Source of the DNA: Ananas comosus
Taxonomy: Eukaryota; Streptophyta; Magnoliopsida; Poales; Bromeliaceae
Length of the DNA: 64,000 nucleotides
Direction of reading: 5' to 3'
Assembly (NCBI RefSeq): GCF_001540865.1
Contig: NC_033625.1
Span: forward strand, 6,180,449-6,244,448
How positions within the stretch are numbered: position 1 is the stretch's first letter; each line of letters begins with the position of its first letter. Made by a program: the position numbers and the translations under genes. Below the pieces are notes generated by a model. It saw only the letters and a list, made by a program, of their open reading frames with translations. It had not been told where the DNA came from and ran no database searches. Below are positions 47,816-57,446 of the stretch, piece after piece.

Positions 47816-48352
47816 GTCCAGCTACTATACTCTTATGAGTACGATCGCCTCTCGTACTCATAAGTTGTTTTCGATAATAGAGCTCCGAAACGACGATCCA
47901 CACCGTTAAACGTTATCTAGAGCATTTAAAATTGCTAGAAATTAAATTTCATGATTTTCGACATCATTTACCTTACGATCAAAAGCTCACAAAATTGACA
48001 ATTTTTAACGGCCGGTATGGAATACTTGCTAGTTTAACGGTGGAAAAGAATCGGAATAGGTTGAATTTTTGATAGAAAATTCTATTAACTACTTAGATAA
48101 AGATCAATAACTCCGATCTTAAATTAAAGATCCGATCATCCATTTTTAGGACGTCGTTTGATTTTGACCATTCATTTATGCCCGCTTGATGGACTTTATT
48201 ATGATTTAAAAAATTACGAAATTTATTTTCTAGAAGTTTCAAATACTCTAGATCATATTTAACGGAGTGGATCGTCGATTCGAAAGCTCCATCATCGAAA
48301 ACAACTTATGAGTACTAAGGGCCCATACTCATAATAGTATAGTAGCCCTACT
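47812..48352. mobile_element. (TA)n-flanked inverted-repeat element, family B, copy 4
   Basis: Cassette CTCTTATGAGTAC left and the matching GAGTACTAAGGGCCC and CTCATAATAGT right, the same cassette type as the family-A copy at 37986. Body contains ACGATCCACACCGTTAAA and GGAGTGGATCGTCGATTCG. Confidence 0.75.
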
Positions 48353-48377
48353 CTATATATATATATATATATATTTA

Positions 48378-48918
48378 TAGTGCGGCTAGGATGCTTATAG
48401 AAGCACGGAGGGCTTCATGCTTCCACTTGTTTTTCGATGTTCGGAAGTTCGAATCGGCGATCGCTCCGTTAGAGTTGATCTAGAGTATTTGAAGTATCTA
48501 GAAAATAAATTTTGCGATTTTTCAATATCATTTGCCTAGTGATCGAAGTGGCTCAAAATCAATGGCTGAAAATAAAAATCTTACAAAATATGATGATATG
48601 ACATTAAAATTTTAGATCAAAGTTATTGATCTTGTTTTATATGGTATAAAGAATTTTCTATCAAAATTTCATGTGATTTGAATATTTCTACACCGTTAAA
48701 CTTGCAACCGGCTCACCACGGCCGTTAAAATTATTGATTTTGAGCCCCTTCGATCACTAGGCAAATGCTATCGAAAAATCGCAAAATTTATTTTCTAGGT
48801 ACTTCAAATACTCTAGATCAACTCTAACGGAGCCGATCGTTGATTAGAAAGTCCAAATATCGAAAACAACTTGGAAGCACGGAGACCTCGGTGCTTCCAT
48901 AAGCATACCAGCACAACT
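48378..48918. mobile_element. (TA)n-flanked inverted-repeat element, family B, copy 5
   Basis: Very close to copy 1 at 6355: GAAGCACGGAGGG cassette, ATCGCTCCGTTAGAGTTG, TTTGCCTAGTGATCGAAG, and right arm GGAAGCACGGAG. TA runs on both sides. Confidence 0.8.
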
Positions 48919-48944
48919 ATATATATATATATATATATATAGTA

Positions 48945-49055
48945 GGGTTTCTGTGCTATTAGGAGCATAGCAGTCAGTATGCTTTTAAATTTCCAATCGA
49001 TGATCAGTCGGTACTGTTGAAAATGATCTATACTGCTTGAATTATTTAGAAACCA
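48945..49055. mobile_element. Truncated family-B fragment
   Basis: Follows the TA run of copy 5 directly. Left arm TGTGCTATTAGGAGCATAGC and the TCGATGATCAGTCGG block are family-B-like, then the match ends near TTTAGAAACC. Confidence 0.5.
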
Positions 49056-49653
49056 AGAGTCATACATCCAGAACTATTCAGAATTAATTAAACCATAAAA
49101 AGATATCATGAATTCCACACTAATCTGTTACATGAAATCTACAACAGCTAAATTAAATGTGCCTCATATACAAACAGTAGATTAATCTTTCAACACCATT
49201 TATTTTCCTTCTCATTTGATGCTTAGGTGTTATATGCATGTGGGTTTCTAGTGTTACCCAAGTGATCAACCTTATTTAAATTTTAAGACCTCCTAGAATT
49301 TATTTGGATGCATAAATATCTTATTTAATTCATTCTTCTTTTCATTTTTTTTTTGGTAGGAATTATATAATTAATATTTAGTCGGTGAAAAGCATAATCA
49401 AGTGTTGAGAAATTTTAAGGCATATTATATTCGGCCATCAAATCATTTACATAGAACAAATTAAGTATTCTCCCCATCAGTGAAATGCATTAACCCAATG
49501 AGTGATGGTCAACAAAATGTTGTAAGACTTTAAAATTAAACTGCTAATTTGCAATTACAAAAGGAGAAGAAAAATCTCACAACAACCAAGTTTTTACTGA
49601 GTAACTTGTTTTATAACAATAAAACAAGTTTTTCTTTTTCTTTTCAGAGAAAA

Positions 49654-49764
49654 TTTTTTTTTTGGAGAGAAGGGTAGCACGCTACTCGCTTCATTCAGTA
49701 AGTAAATGAATTAAGCTACATAGGTGAGACAACAAGGGCTCGGCGTAAGGCGAGTCAAAAGCAG

Positions 49765-49811
<47 letters not shown>

Positions 49812-50024
49812 ATCATGTAGAAACCGAACAATCAGGAGCGGTTGTCATCCACAGGTCCATCAGCTACTTGATCTTGTAGATACCTACTGATGGATCGGAC
49901 CTAGTCGTGAAGATAGCATTATTCCTAACCTCAGTTAGAAATGTGAAGTAACTAAATTTCAAACTTGGAACCTCAAATACCGACCACCAAGCCTTTAGCG
50001 AACTAGCGTCAGAGACGAGATGGT
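49654..50024 (-). mobile_element. SINE interrupted by another retroposed segment
   Basis: The left piece (49654-49700) has the SINE tail GGGTAGCACGCTAC and the right piece (about 49925-50024) has the SINE head (GGTATTTGAGG, GGTGGTCGG on the minus strand). Between them is a segment with a 37-base A run (49767-49803) that resembles the plus-strand segment at 52557-52857. Nested retroposition is the simplest reading. Confidence 0.5.
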
Positions 50025-50140
50025 CATTGAAGCTCCAAAGTTATTTTTTCGGAGAGCTGATTCTTGCTGTATCTCTTTTTCATGCAATCTCAAAAGAAAA
50101 CTCTTGTAGCACAACTGAGTAATTACTGAATAACTTGTTC

Positions 50141-50651
50141 CACTACAACAAAAACGGTCTATAGCGATACTTTTAAATATAGGTACATGTCAAAAAAGTG
50201 CTGCTAACTAAAATTACCGACACTTTTAAAAAGTGTTGCTATATGTGAGGTCGCTAGGTATATAGTGACAGTTAAAGAGTGCCGCTATGACCTAAAAAGG
50301 TGCTGCTAATTTACCAACACTTATTTAAGCATTTAGCAACCGCCAAAACTTTATCTCGTTGGCTGCGGTGGCGGAGAAGGACGACAGGAAAAGCTCTTCG
50401 TCTAGAATTTCAATAGATTGAGTGAAGAGAGAAGAAAAGATGGTAATTGATTTTTCTTCTTTTTTTTTCTGTTTGTAATCGGGCCAAATGGACCGGGTGT
50501 GGTGGGTTGAGTAGAGTAATCTTTTATTTTTGATTGGATTAGGCTTTATATTTAGACATTAGTAGATGTTTTTTTAAGTTTTAGGATAAATGGGACACTT
50601 ACTCAAAAGTGTCCCAAACATGTGTCCCTATAACCTAATTCTGTTGTAGTG
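50141..50651. mobile_element. Non-autonomous CACTA element, copy 3
   Basis: Starts CACTACAACAAAAACGG and ends CTGTTGTAGTG, with a 3-bp target duplication TTC at 50138-50140 and 50652-50654, as expected for CACTA. It is in inverted orientation relative to the copy at 2066. Confidence 0.88.
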
Positions 50652-51088
50652 TTCGAGCATCGAAATAACTTGTTCGAGCATCGAAATAACTCGAAAAGTT
50701 GATTTTTTTTTTTTCTCTTTTTAAAGACCCGCTCCTAATCTCCTCTATGCAATAATTTCTGCAGTGGTAGGATAAACAGGGACCAACGATGCTGGTGAGT
50801 GGGTGGGTGGGTGGTTGACAACATCTTCTGATGATCGTCGTATGATCTGTGTGGCAGATAAATTATTTATTTTAATTTAAATTAAATTTAGACCCAAATC
50901 ATTGTACAGAAAAAATTTTAATAAAAAATAATAAAATAATAAAAAAACTTATCGTAGAGCATTGAATTCAGGACAGCAACAGCCAATGTGGGCGGTGCAT
51001 GCAATAAAAATCGCGCCCGGTTTGGTCTTTTCTTGGATCTGCTCCAGTGTCTTCATGCATGCACATATAATATATAAAATATCGGAAA

Positions 51089-51437
51089 AACTTCAAATAT
51101 CACCCATGTGGTTTCACACTTCTCACTTTAGTACCATATGGTTTAAAATGTATCAATTTAATATCATGTGGTTTTATTTTTATTTTTTTATTATCGATTT
51201 TACTAATTTTTTTCGTTAAATCAGTGATAAAGTTTAAAATTAAAAGGTACTGAAGTGAATATCTGATAAACCTAGGTAAGATATCTGTAGTTTTTTGCAT
51301 ATAATTTAACGAAATATTAACGAAAAACTGACGAAAAAATAAAAATGAAATCACAGGACACTAACTTGAAATACTTTAAACACAGGGTACTAAAGTGAGA
51401 AAATGCGAAACTACCAGATGGTATTTGGAGTTTACCC
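51089..51437. mobile_element. Inverted-repeat element, family F, copy 2
   Basis: AACTTCAAATATCACCCATG and its complement ATGGTATTTGGAGTTTACCC form the ends; TCTCACTTTAGTACCATATGG and GTACTAAAGTGAGAAAATGC are the inner inverted blocks. Same family as 43058. Confidence 0.7.
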
Positions 51438-51465
51438 TAATATATATAGAGAGAGAGAGAAAAGA

Positions 51466-52010
51466 AGAAAGATAGAGACTACTGCACTTTGAAAAGTGCG
51501 GAGCTTTTTATACTTTTATAGATTACTTTTGACGATGGAATATTTGATTGGGAGATCAATTCTGTTAAATATAATCTATAATGTTGAAATTGTTTAGAAA
51601 CAAAGGTTTATGATTTTTCAACACCGTTTGCCTAATAAATGCCTAATAAATGCATAGCTTCAAAATGAATGATTGAAAATAAAAATCTCGTCAAAAAATA
51701 ATGACAGAGTACTTAAATTTTAAATCAAAAATATTGATCTTGATGATAAGTAGAATTTATTATTAAAGTTTTATCTAATTTAAATTATTCTACGCCATTA
51801 AACTTACAAACTCACCATATCAGTTATTAAAATAGTTATTTTTGAACCTGTTTGATAACTTAGTAAATTATATCGAAAAATTATAAAATTTAGTTTTCAA
51901 ACACTTTTAATGGCGTAAATCATACCTAATAGAGTGGATAGTCAAATCGAATATCTCATCATTAAAAATAATTTAAAAATACAAATATTTTCGTGCTTTC
52001 ACAAATAGAC
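51466..52010. mobile_element. Decayed family-B element
   Basis: Left arm GAAAAGTGCGGAGC, body TGATTGGGAGATCAATTCTG, CACCGTTTGCCTAATAA and the right arm GGATAGTCAAATCG follow family B with heavy divergence. Preceded by a GA run, with no TA run. Confidence 0.6.
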
Positions 52011-52183
52011 CAGATTGATGTAAAGATACATGATGAAATGGAGAGAGAAACATTTACGTCCAATATTGGCGTGGTTTGGTGGTGGCAATCCCTTGTTTCC
52101 ATCCTCACGTGCATGGTGGCCTCGTAAATTTAAATGCATTCCGTGGCCTCGTACATTAATTAACTGTAACATATTTTTTAAGC

Positions 52184-52328
52184 AGGTGGCAAAAAATTTA
52201 CTGGTTGGTACCCGAGATCCAAGTTCGAATCCTAGTTGATTCACATTTTCAGCTATGTTTATTTCTAAATGAAATAAACGAAGCGGGTAGCGTGCTACCT
52301 ATCTCTCTCAAAAAAAAAAAAAAAAAAA
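52184..52328 (+). mobile_element. tRNA-derived SINE, copy 7 (5'-truncated)
   Basis: Starts within the head (AGGTGGCAAAAAATTTAC), has AGTTCGAATCC and ends with an A run. Target duplication ACATATTTTTTAAGC (52169-52183) and ACATGTTTTTTAAGC (52329-52343), one mismatch. Confidence 0.88.
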
Positions 52329-52373
52329 ACATGTTTTTTAAGCTGCAATTTATAATATTTTACGCTTTAAATT

Positions 52374-52477
52374 AAGGCCAATTAAAAAAGGAAGGATCAC
52401 CGTGCACTTTGCCCCCTTGCAAATTTAAGGCCAATTAAAAAAGGAAGGATCACCGTGCACTTTGCCCCCTTGCAAAT
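52374..52477. repeat. 53-bp tandem duplication
   Basis: Two copies of a unit containing AAGGCCAATTAAAAAAGG and GCACTTTGCCCCCTTGC follow each other with a period of 53 bases. Confidence 0.88.
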
Positions 52478-52491
52478 GCAGTCCATGGCCT

Positions 52492-52551
52492 CCTTTCCCC
52501 CCATATATCCCAAATGACGTGAACTTTGTTTGGGATATATGGGGGGAAAGG
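52492..52551. repeat. Perfect 23-bp inverted repeat, 14-base loop
   Basis: Arms 52492-52514 and 52529-52551 are exact reverse complements (left arm CCTTTCCCCCCATATATCCC plus AAA). The base after the right arm repeats the GAAGGATCAC motif found in the preceding tandem units. Confidence 0.92.
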
Positions 52552-52556
52552 AAGGA

Positions 52557-52857
52557 TCACTGACAGAAGTATAACAGATTTACTGATCTAGTAGGCTACT
52601 GGTGGATAATTTGAAAGGTCAGAAACAACACAATCTTTCGGAATATCCTACCGAACCCCAAACTTGTGGTACACAGACTCAAACTTCTTGTGAAGGAGTG
52701 GAACCTCCTCCTCGTTTAGTTGTTTTTTTCTTTTTCTTTTTTCTTTTTTACTTTTTCAGTTTAGTTTAGTTTTTTCTCGAGGTGGGTTGCCCCACACTTG
52801 TAGCTTAATTCATCTATCTAATGAATGAAGCGGATAGCGTAATACCTTTTTCTCAAA
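52557..52857 (+). mobile_element. Retroposon-like segment, second type
   Basis: Plus-strand segment with GATCTAGTAGGCTACTGGTGG, GGTGGGTTGCCCCAC, AATGAATGAAGCGGATAGCG and an A-rich end. The same order of blocks occurs on the minus strand at 49700-49920. It shares only the tail region with the main SINE family. Boundaries are approximate. Confidence 0.45.
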
Positions 52858-52889
52858 AATAATAATAATAATAATAATAATTACAAAAA

Positions 52890-53272
52890 GGCTAAATTAA
52901 ATAAAACCTCCATGTCAAAATCCGATTTTTCACTTTCCCCCTCTGTCATTTAAAAACCTACACTTTGGCCCCTTATAAAATGAAAAATGTTCACTTCGCC
53001 TCCTGCCGTTAGTAATTCGTTAGGGTTCCGTTTATAAAATATTATTATATGATTTTTTATGCCAAAAATGCACTGTCTTTTCTCTTGTGAACATAATGAG
53101 GGCAAAATGATGAGGGACAAAATAGTCATTTTATCATCACAGTTCACACCGTACCTCTCTGTGAACATTTTTTATTTTACAAGGGGGACAAAGTGTAGGT
53201 TTTTAAATGACAGGGGGGGAAGTGAAAAATCGGGTTTTGACTGGGTGGGGGGAGGGGTTCTGTAATTTAGCC
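52890..53272. mobile_element. MULE-like element (family C, short copy)
   Basis: Ends GGCTAAATTAA and GTAATTTAGCC with a perfect 9-bp target duplication TTACAAAAA at 52881-52889 and 53273-53281. A 9-bp duplication is characteristic of Mutator-like elements. The arms match copies 1-3 but the GC-rich core is absent, so this is the bare-arm form. Confidence 0.9.
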
Positions 53273-53418
53273 TTACAAAAAAGCTAAGGGATAATTGCCT
53301 ATATACCCCTCATGTGTCTGGAAATATTCGATCTACCCCTACTTTTTTTTTCTTTCTAAAATGTCCCTCATATGTTCTACCGTTATTCCAAAATACCCCG
53401 CAGTTATCCTCTGTTAGC

Positions 53419-53544
53419 TTTTTTTTTTTTTTTGAGAGATAGATAACACGCTACCCGCTTCGTTTATTTTATTTAGAAATAAACTTAACTAGAAATGTGA
53501 ATCAACTAGGATTCGAACTTGGGTCTCGGATACCAACAACCAAG
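53419..53544 (-). mobile_element. tRNA-derived SINE, copy 8 (nested)
   Basis: Minus-strand SINE, 5'-truncated, with poly-T at the left and AAGTTCGAATCC on its own strand. It is inside the 1.6-kb MULE-like element and therefore younger than it. Confidence 0.8.
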
Positions 53545-53650
53545 TTAAATATGGGTTAAATGTATACTAGAGTTAAAACCTATATAAAATACCTATTTTA
53601 CCCCTACCTTATTATGTTAATTCCTTAAGTTATTCTCTTTCTCTCCCAAC

Positions 53651-54140
53651 ATGATCGTCGTCTCCTCCGCCTCCACCTCGCCTCATCTCCTCCTAGACCA
53701 CCACCACCTCCCAGACCACCACCCCTCTCACCGCTATCCTCCTCCTCCTCCTCCGCCGCCGCCGCCGCCTTGGCCGGCGCCGGGAGCCTATGGATTTGTT
53801 GAATCGTCGTCGTCCTCCTCCTCCTCCGACCTCTCCCTCCTCAACTCCCACGCCTACATCCACCCCGACGGCGCCCGCACGCTCCGCTTGCGCCTGCCAA
53901 AGGCCGAATCGCCCGCCTCATGCACGCGAGCACCGACGCAGCCCGCAAGATCATGGATCTCTGGGTCGCCCGCAACCAGCACCCCTCCCCTACCACGCCC
54001 AACCACACCAGGCCCTCGCCCTTGCGGACGCCGGAGCGCGGCACGCTCTCGCCCTCACGGTCGCCCGACTACGGCGCGCCCTCACCCTTGGGTGTGCGCA
54101 GTCCACGAGGCCAATTTGGCCGCGTGGACCGGATGAGAGG
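53651..54140 (+). pseudogene. Captured gene fragment inside MULE-like element
   Basis: About 490 GC-rich bases start MIVVSSASTSPHLLLDHHHL, then a poly-Pro tract, [20 protein letters not shown] and PDGARTLRLRLPK; about 53920 coding sense seems to shift frame into MHASTDAARKIMDLWVARNQ and RGTLSPSRSPDYGAPSPLG. It looks like a plant gene's first exon with at least one frameshift, then TA-rich transposon DNA. I do not recognise the parent gene. It has no intron or stop context of its own and is unlikely to be functional. Confidence 0.5.
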
Positions 54141-54414
54141 GAGGTCCACTGCGAACCTCCCTCTCATTATATATATATATATATATATATATAGTATTTT
54201 ATTTATATATAGAAATATTATTATATAATATTTTATTTATAAATTTGTAATTATTTATTAATATTTTTAAATATATAACTCTTATATATTATTAGTATAT
54301 GTTTATTATAATTTTAAATATATTTAATCTATATATAAATATTATAATAATAATATATATAGTATAATATCGAATTTTTAAAAAGTATATATAAAAATTA
54401 TATTTGATCCCGAA

Positions 54415-54580
54415 TTTTTAATTGGTGAACGTATAATACTCGTATAAATCACGTATCCGAATAACTACCGAATCCATTTTTTAGCCGTATTTTTCAACGA
54501 ATTTAAAAATTAAAAGACGAATTTTATCCGAATTATATCCGTACCGAATTTTTGCCGAATCCGAATTAACTAACTATGCC
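54415..54580. repeat. Dispersed repeat shared with 2815-2990
   Basis: Blocks TTGGTGAACG, TTTTTTAGCCGTATTTTT and GAATTAACTAACTATG are in the same order as in the other copy. It lies in the right part of the MULE-like element. Confidence 0.55.
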
Positions 54581-55355
54581 TCCAGCCACCAAGGTTGGTT
54601 TAACTACAATTGATCTCATCCGTTCATCTGCTCGCTCCCGATGTGCTTAATTAATTAATTAATATTTGAAGGGCAAATAAGAAAAGTATTTGCTATATGA
54701 AGGGTATATAAGAAAAGTTAGTTACGGTAGAAGGGTATATAGGAATGGGCAAAATATTAATTTTTCAGAGATAACGGCAACTCACTAACGGAACTTAACT
54801 CCAGGGATATATTAGAAAGACTTGGAACATAAGAAGGATATTTTCAATATTACCCTTTTAAGAGGGGTAAATAAAAAAATCGGGAACTTTTCAGGGGTAT
54901 ACAGGCAATTGCCCCCAAAAGCTAAAAGTTCATAGGCCTCTCTATGTACGCTTCACCCAGAAAAGGGAAAATGTATAGTACTAGAAAAATGAGCATAAAG
55001 CATATATCTGCTTTCTCTTTCATGCTAAGAGCTACTACCTATTTGCACCATCTAAAAAAACAAAAAACAGATTTAAGATAACATACTTGCTCAACTTCTA
55101 AGGTTTCTTTATATGAACCGTATACAGTAAGCATTCAATCTGACAAAGTTTCTCTACAAGTACAACTTCTATTTGATTATACAGAGGCCAAAAAACAAAA
55201 AACATGTTTTGAGCACAGCACAATTCCGCTAAGAAAGTAACCGTCAAACTGCGTGAAAATTTAACTTGATCTACTACACAAGATGGCATCACATTTTCTT
55301 AAACTACCAAAGAAACATGAGTACCTAATGATTAGAGAGAGAGAAGAAGTCACAC

Positions 55356-55434
55356 CTTGCAGATCCTGAACATCTCGAGCTCCAATTGGCGTAGAGTACC
55401 TTGCATCGACCGAAACACCAGCACTTCCAGAGTT
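55356..55434 (-). other. Possible exon of unidentified transcript
   Basis: On the minus strand a pyrimidine-rich tract ending TACCAG is followed by 79 bases of balanced composition and then CTGCAAG|GTGTGA. Two frames are open: one ends in ARDVQDLQ, the other reads TLEVLVFRSMQGTLRQLELE. Neighbouring exon-like pieces on the same strand occur at about 55602-55653 and 56201-56245. I cannot join them into one convincing protein. They may be 3'-UTR exons of the TBL gene or a separate transcript. Confidence 0.25.
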
Positions 55435-56484
55435 CTGGTACCATGAAAGAAGATGCAACAATTCAGTTTTCAAATGATGTTCAACTATGTGTAAGTATGT
55501 GATATTTGATGTAATATTGCGATGATTATTCATGACCGAATTCTCTGCTTAGAAACTACTGCACATCAGGCCTAAGTTTTCAGGTACTTACTGGACTCAG
55601 CAGCTTTAGATTGGAGAATCTTAAGTTGTGCAGAATCACTTTGCTACAATATATTGATGGCTATGAACATAATGAACAAGATACTGGATCGCAACTAATT
55701 CCTTCAACCATCGGCTCAGGCTGATAAAAACAGAGGTTTCACTGGCATACCACATGTTGGAGGTAAATTATAATTTAGGCCTCACGAACACTAATGGAGA
55801 TATGAAAAATTCAAACACAAACAAAATTAAGCAGAGAGATAGTTTAGAAGGACGCCAATTTTGGATTGCCTGGACTGTCGCAAGCATTTGAAGCCTTGGT
55901 AGTTAATTTTCGGTTCACAAGTGTATTCATGTAAATCTTGGAGCTGTAAATAATTTTTTACAGTAGTAAATTGACCTCATCAATAGGTTAAGCTAACCTG
56001 TTGCCATTTTCAAAACGAAAAAATTAAGAGAAAAAGAAAAAGAAAAAAAAAAACTATAATGGAGATATCAATTTGATCCCTCGACTCTTTGTTGGTATAA
56101 AAAATAACATAACAAAATATACAAAGGATTAATTTTCACAAGTAGTAGAAAGCAAAGCAGAAGAAACTGAAGTGTGCATTAGATACCTCCAAAAGCTTTC
56201 GGAGATTCACATATAGAAATAAAGCAGGACTAAGTTGGCCTTAATAAATGGATGATCATTTGCATGTGTAAATTGATGACAATGCCTTCCCTTTCTTTCA
56301 GGAAAAGAGACCTATAAGCCTTTACAATATGAAGTAAATGTATGAAAGAAAGAAAAGAGGGATAAGAGTGAACTACTTCAAGTGACAGATGGATCCACTT
56401 CTCTCAGTTACTGCCAGATGAATCCAATATTTTTGCTCCTTGTATATAGAAATATTTTATAAAGGTATACAAAAAATGAGGTTG

Positions 56485-56507
56485 TTATCTTCCCAACTGC
56501 CTCCAAC
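56485..56507 (-). other. Alternative last coding exon of the TBL gene
   Basis: The minus strand shows a good acceptor (TTTTATTTTGTGCAG) ending at 56508. Joined to the strong donor at 57508 (ATG|GTGAGT) the frame continues as GWRQLGR and stops, giving a 390-aa protein instead of 403 aa. Confidence 0.4.
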
Positions 56508-56766
56508 CTGCACAAAATAAAAGGATCATAGAAATTACCATTCCATACTTTTCAATAGTTCCAATTCAATACTCATATCAATTTATCATTCCATAATAAA
56601 AGGATGAAATATGAAGATCATTTCACTTATCATTTACCTACCATGTAATACTCATTACTATGATGTGCAATCTGTGCTTAGCAATTTGATTATCAGTAAG
56701 AACCCAAACAGAGAAATATATGTATGATACCACTTGAAATAATACAGGCATTGTTCCATGCAATTA

Positions 56767-56951
56767 GGGCCTATTTGGCGGGGCTTAAGCTTCTGCAAGA
56801 GAGTCATATTGAGCAATTGGAAAAAGCATTGACAGCTTTTTAATTAAAATCACCCCAACAACATCCAATTGCAGTAGAAGCAGACCTTTCAATTGCAGTT
56901 TCTATTTGTGAGTCCCAAAAGCTCATTTCAGGTTAGCAGCCGCAAACGAAC
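56767..56951. mobile_element. MITE-like element with GGGCCTATTTGG end
   Basis: The left end GGGCCTATTTGGCGGGGC faces GCCGCAAACGAACAAG at the right; inner AAGCTTCTGC and GCAGTAGAAGC-like blocks are inverted. It lies in the last intron or 3' flank of the TBL gene. Confidence 0.45.
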
Positions 56952-57104
56952 AAGAACTATTCTTTGCTTAACCCTAAATACTTCTCACAAGTAGAGCTGA
57001 TTCCAAATCTCTGCGAAAAAGGCAATTTGTCATTTAAGCATCTTTTCACTGGATAATCTCGTACCAAAGGTTTCCCTTGGCAATTAGTCTGGGGAACGCT
57101 TTAA

Positions 57105-57335
57105 GGGCTGTTTGGTACTGAGGTCCATCTAATGCTAATAGATAAAATGAAGTTGGGGCAAAAACATATAGGAAAATGCTTCTGTGTTCTCCAGTAGGAC
57201 TGCAGAAAATATATTATAACCAATTCATTGTGATATGTGGAACGTGATATTATATATGGAAACAAAAAAGATATTTTCTCATCGTACTTTTCCACTGCAC
57301 ATAACGCAATCGTCCCGTAATCCCAAACAGAGCCC
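57105..57335. mobile_element. MITE-like element with GGGCTGTTTGG ends
   Basis: The ends GGGCTGTTTGG and CCAAACAGAGCCC are inverted repeats (one-base offset) around about 200 non-coding bases, just downstream of the TBL stop at 57447. Confidence 0.6.
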
Positions 57336-57446
57336 AAGTGTTTGTAAAATGTAAATGAACATTTTTGGGGAATCCGAGTACCATACATAAATATGAAAAT
57401 TAACAATTTAAATTCTAACAAATAGCTTCAACAAATAAAAAATGAG

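Larger units (their letters stand above)
53288..54916. mobile_element. 1.6-kb MULE-like element carrying a gene fragment
   Basis: Ends GGGATAATTGCCTATATACC and GGTATACAGGCAATTGCCCC, with a perfect 9-bp target duplication AAAAGCTAA at 53279-53287 and 54917-54925. Inner inverted blocks (CCCCTCATGTG, ATAAGAAGGATA) support long arms. It carries a SINE at 53419-53544, a GC-rich gene-like core at 53651-54140 and a dispersed repeat at 54415-54580. The layout is that of a Pack-MULE. Confidence 0.82.
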
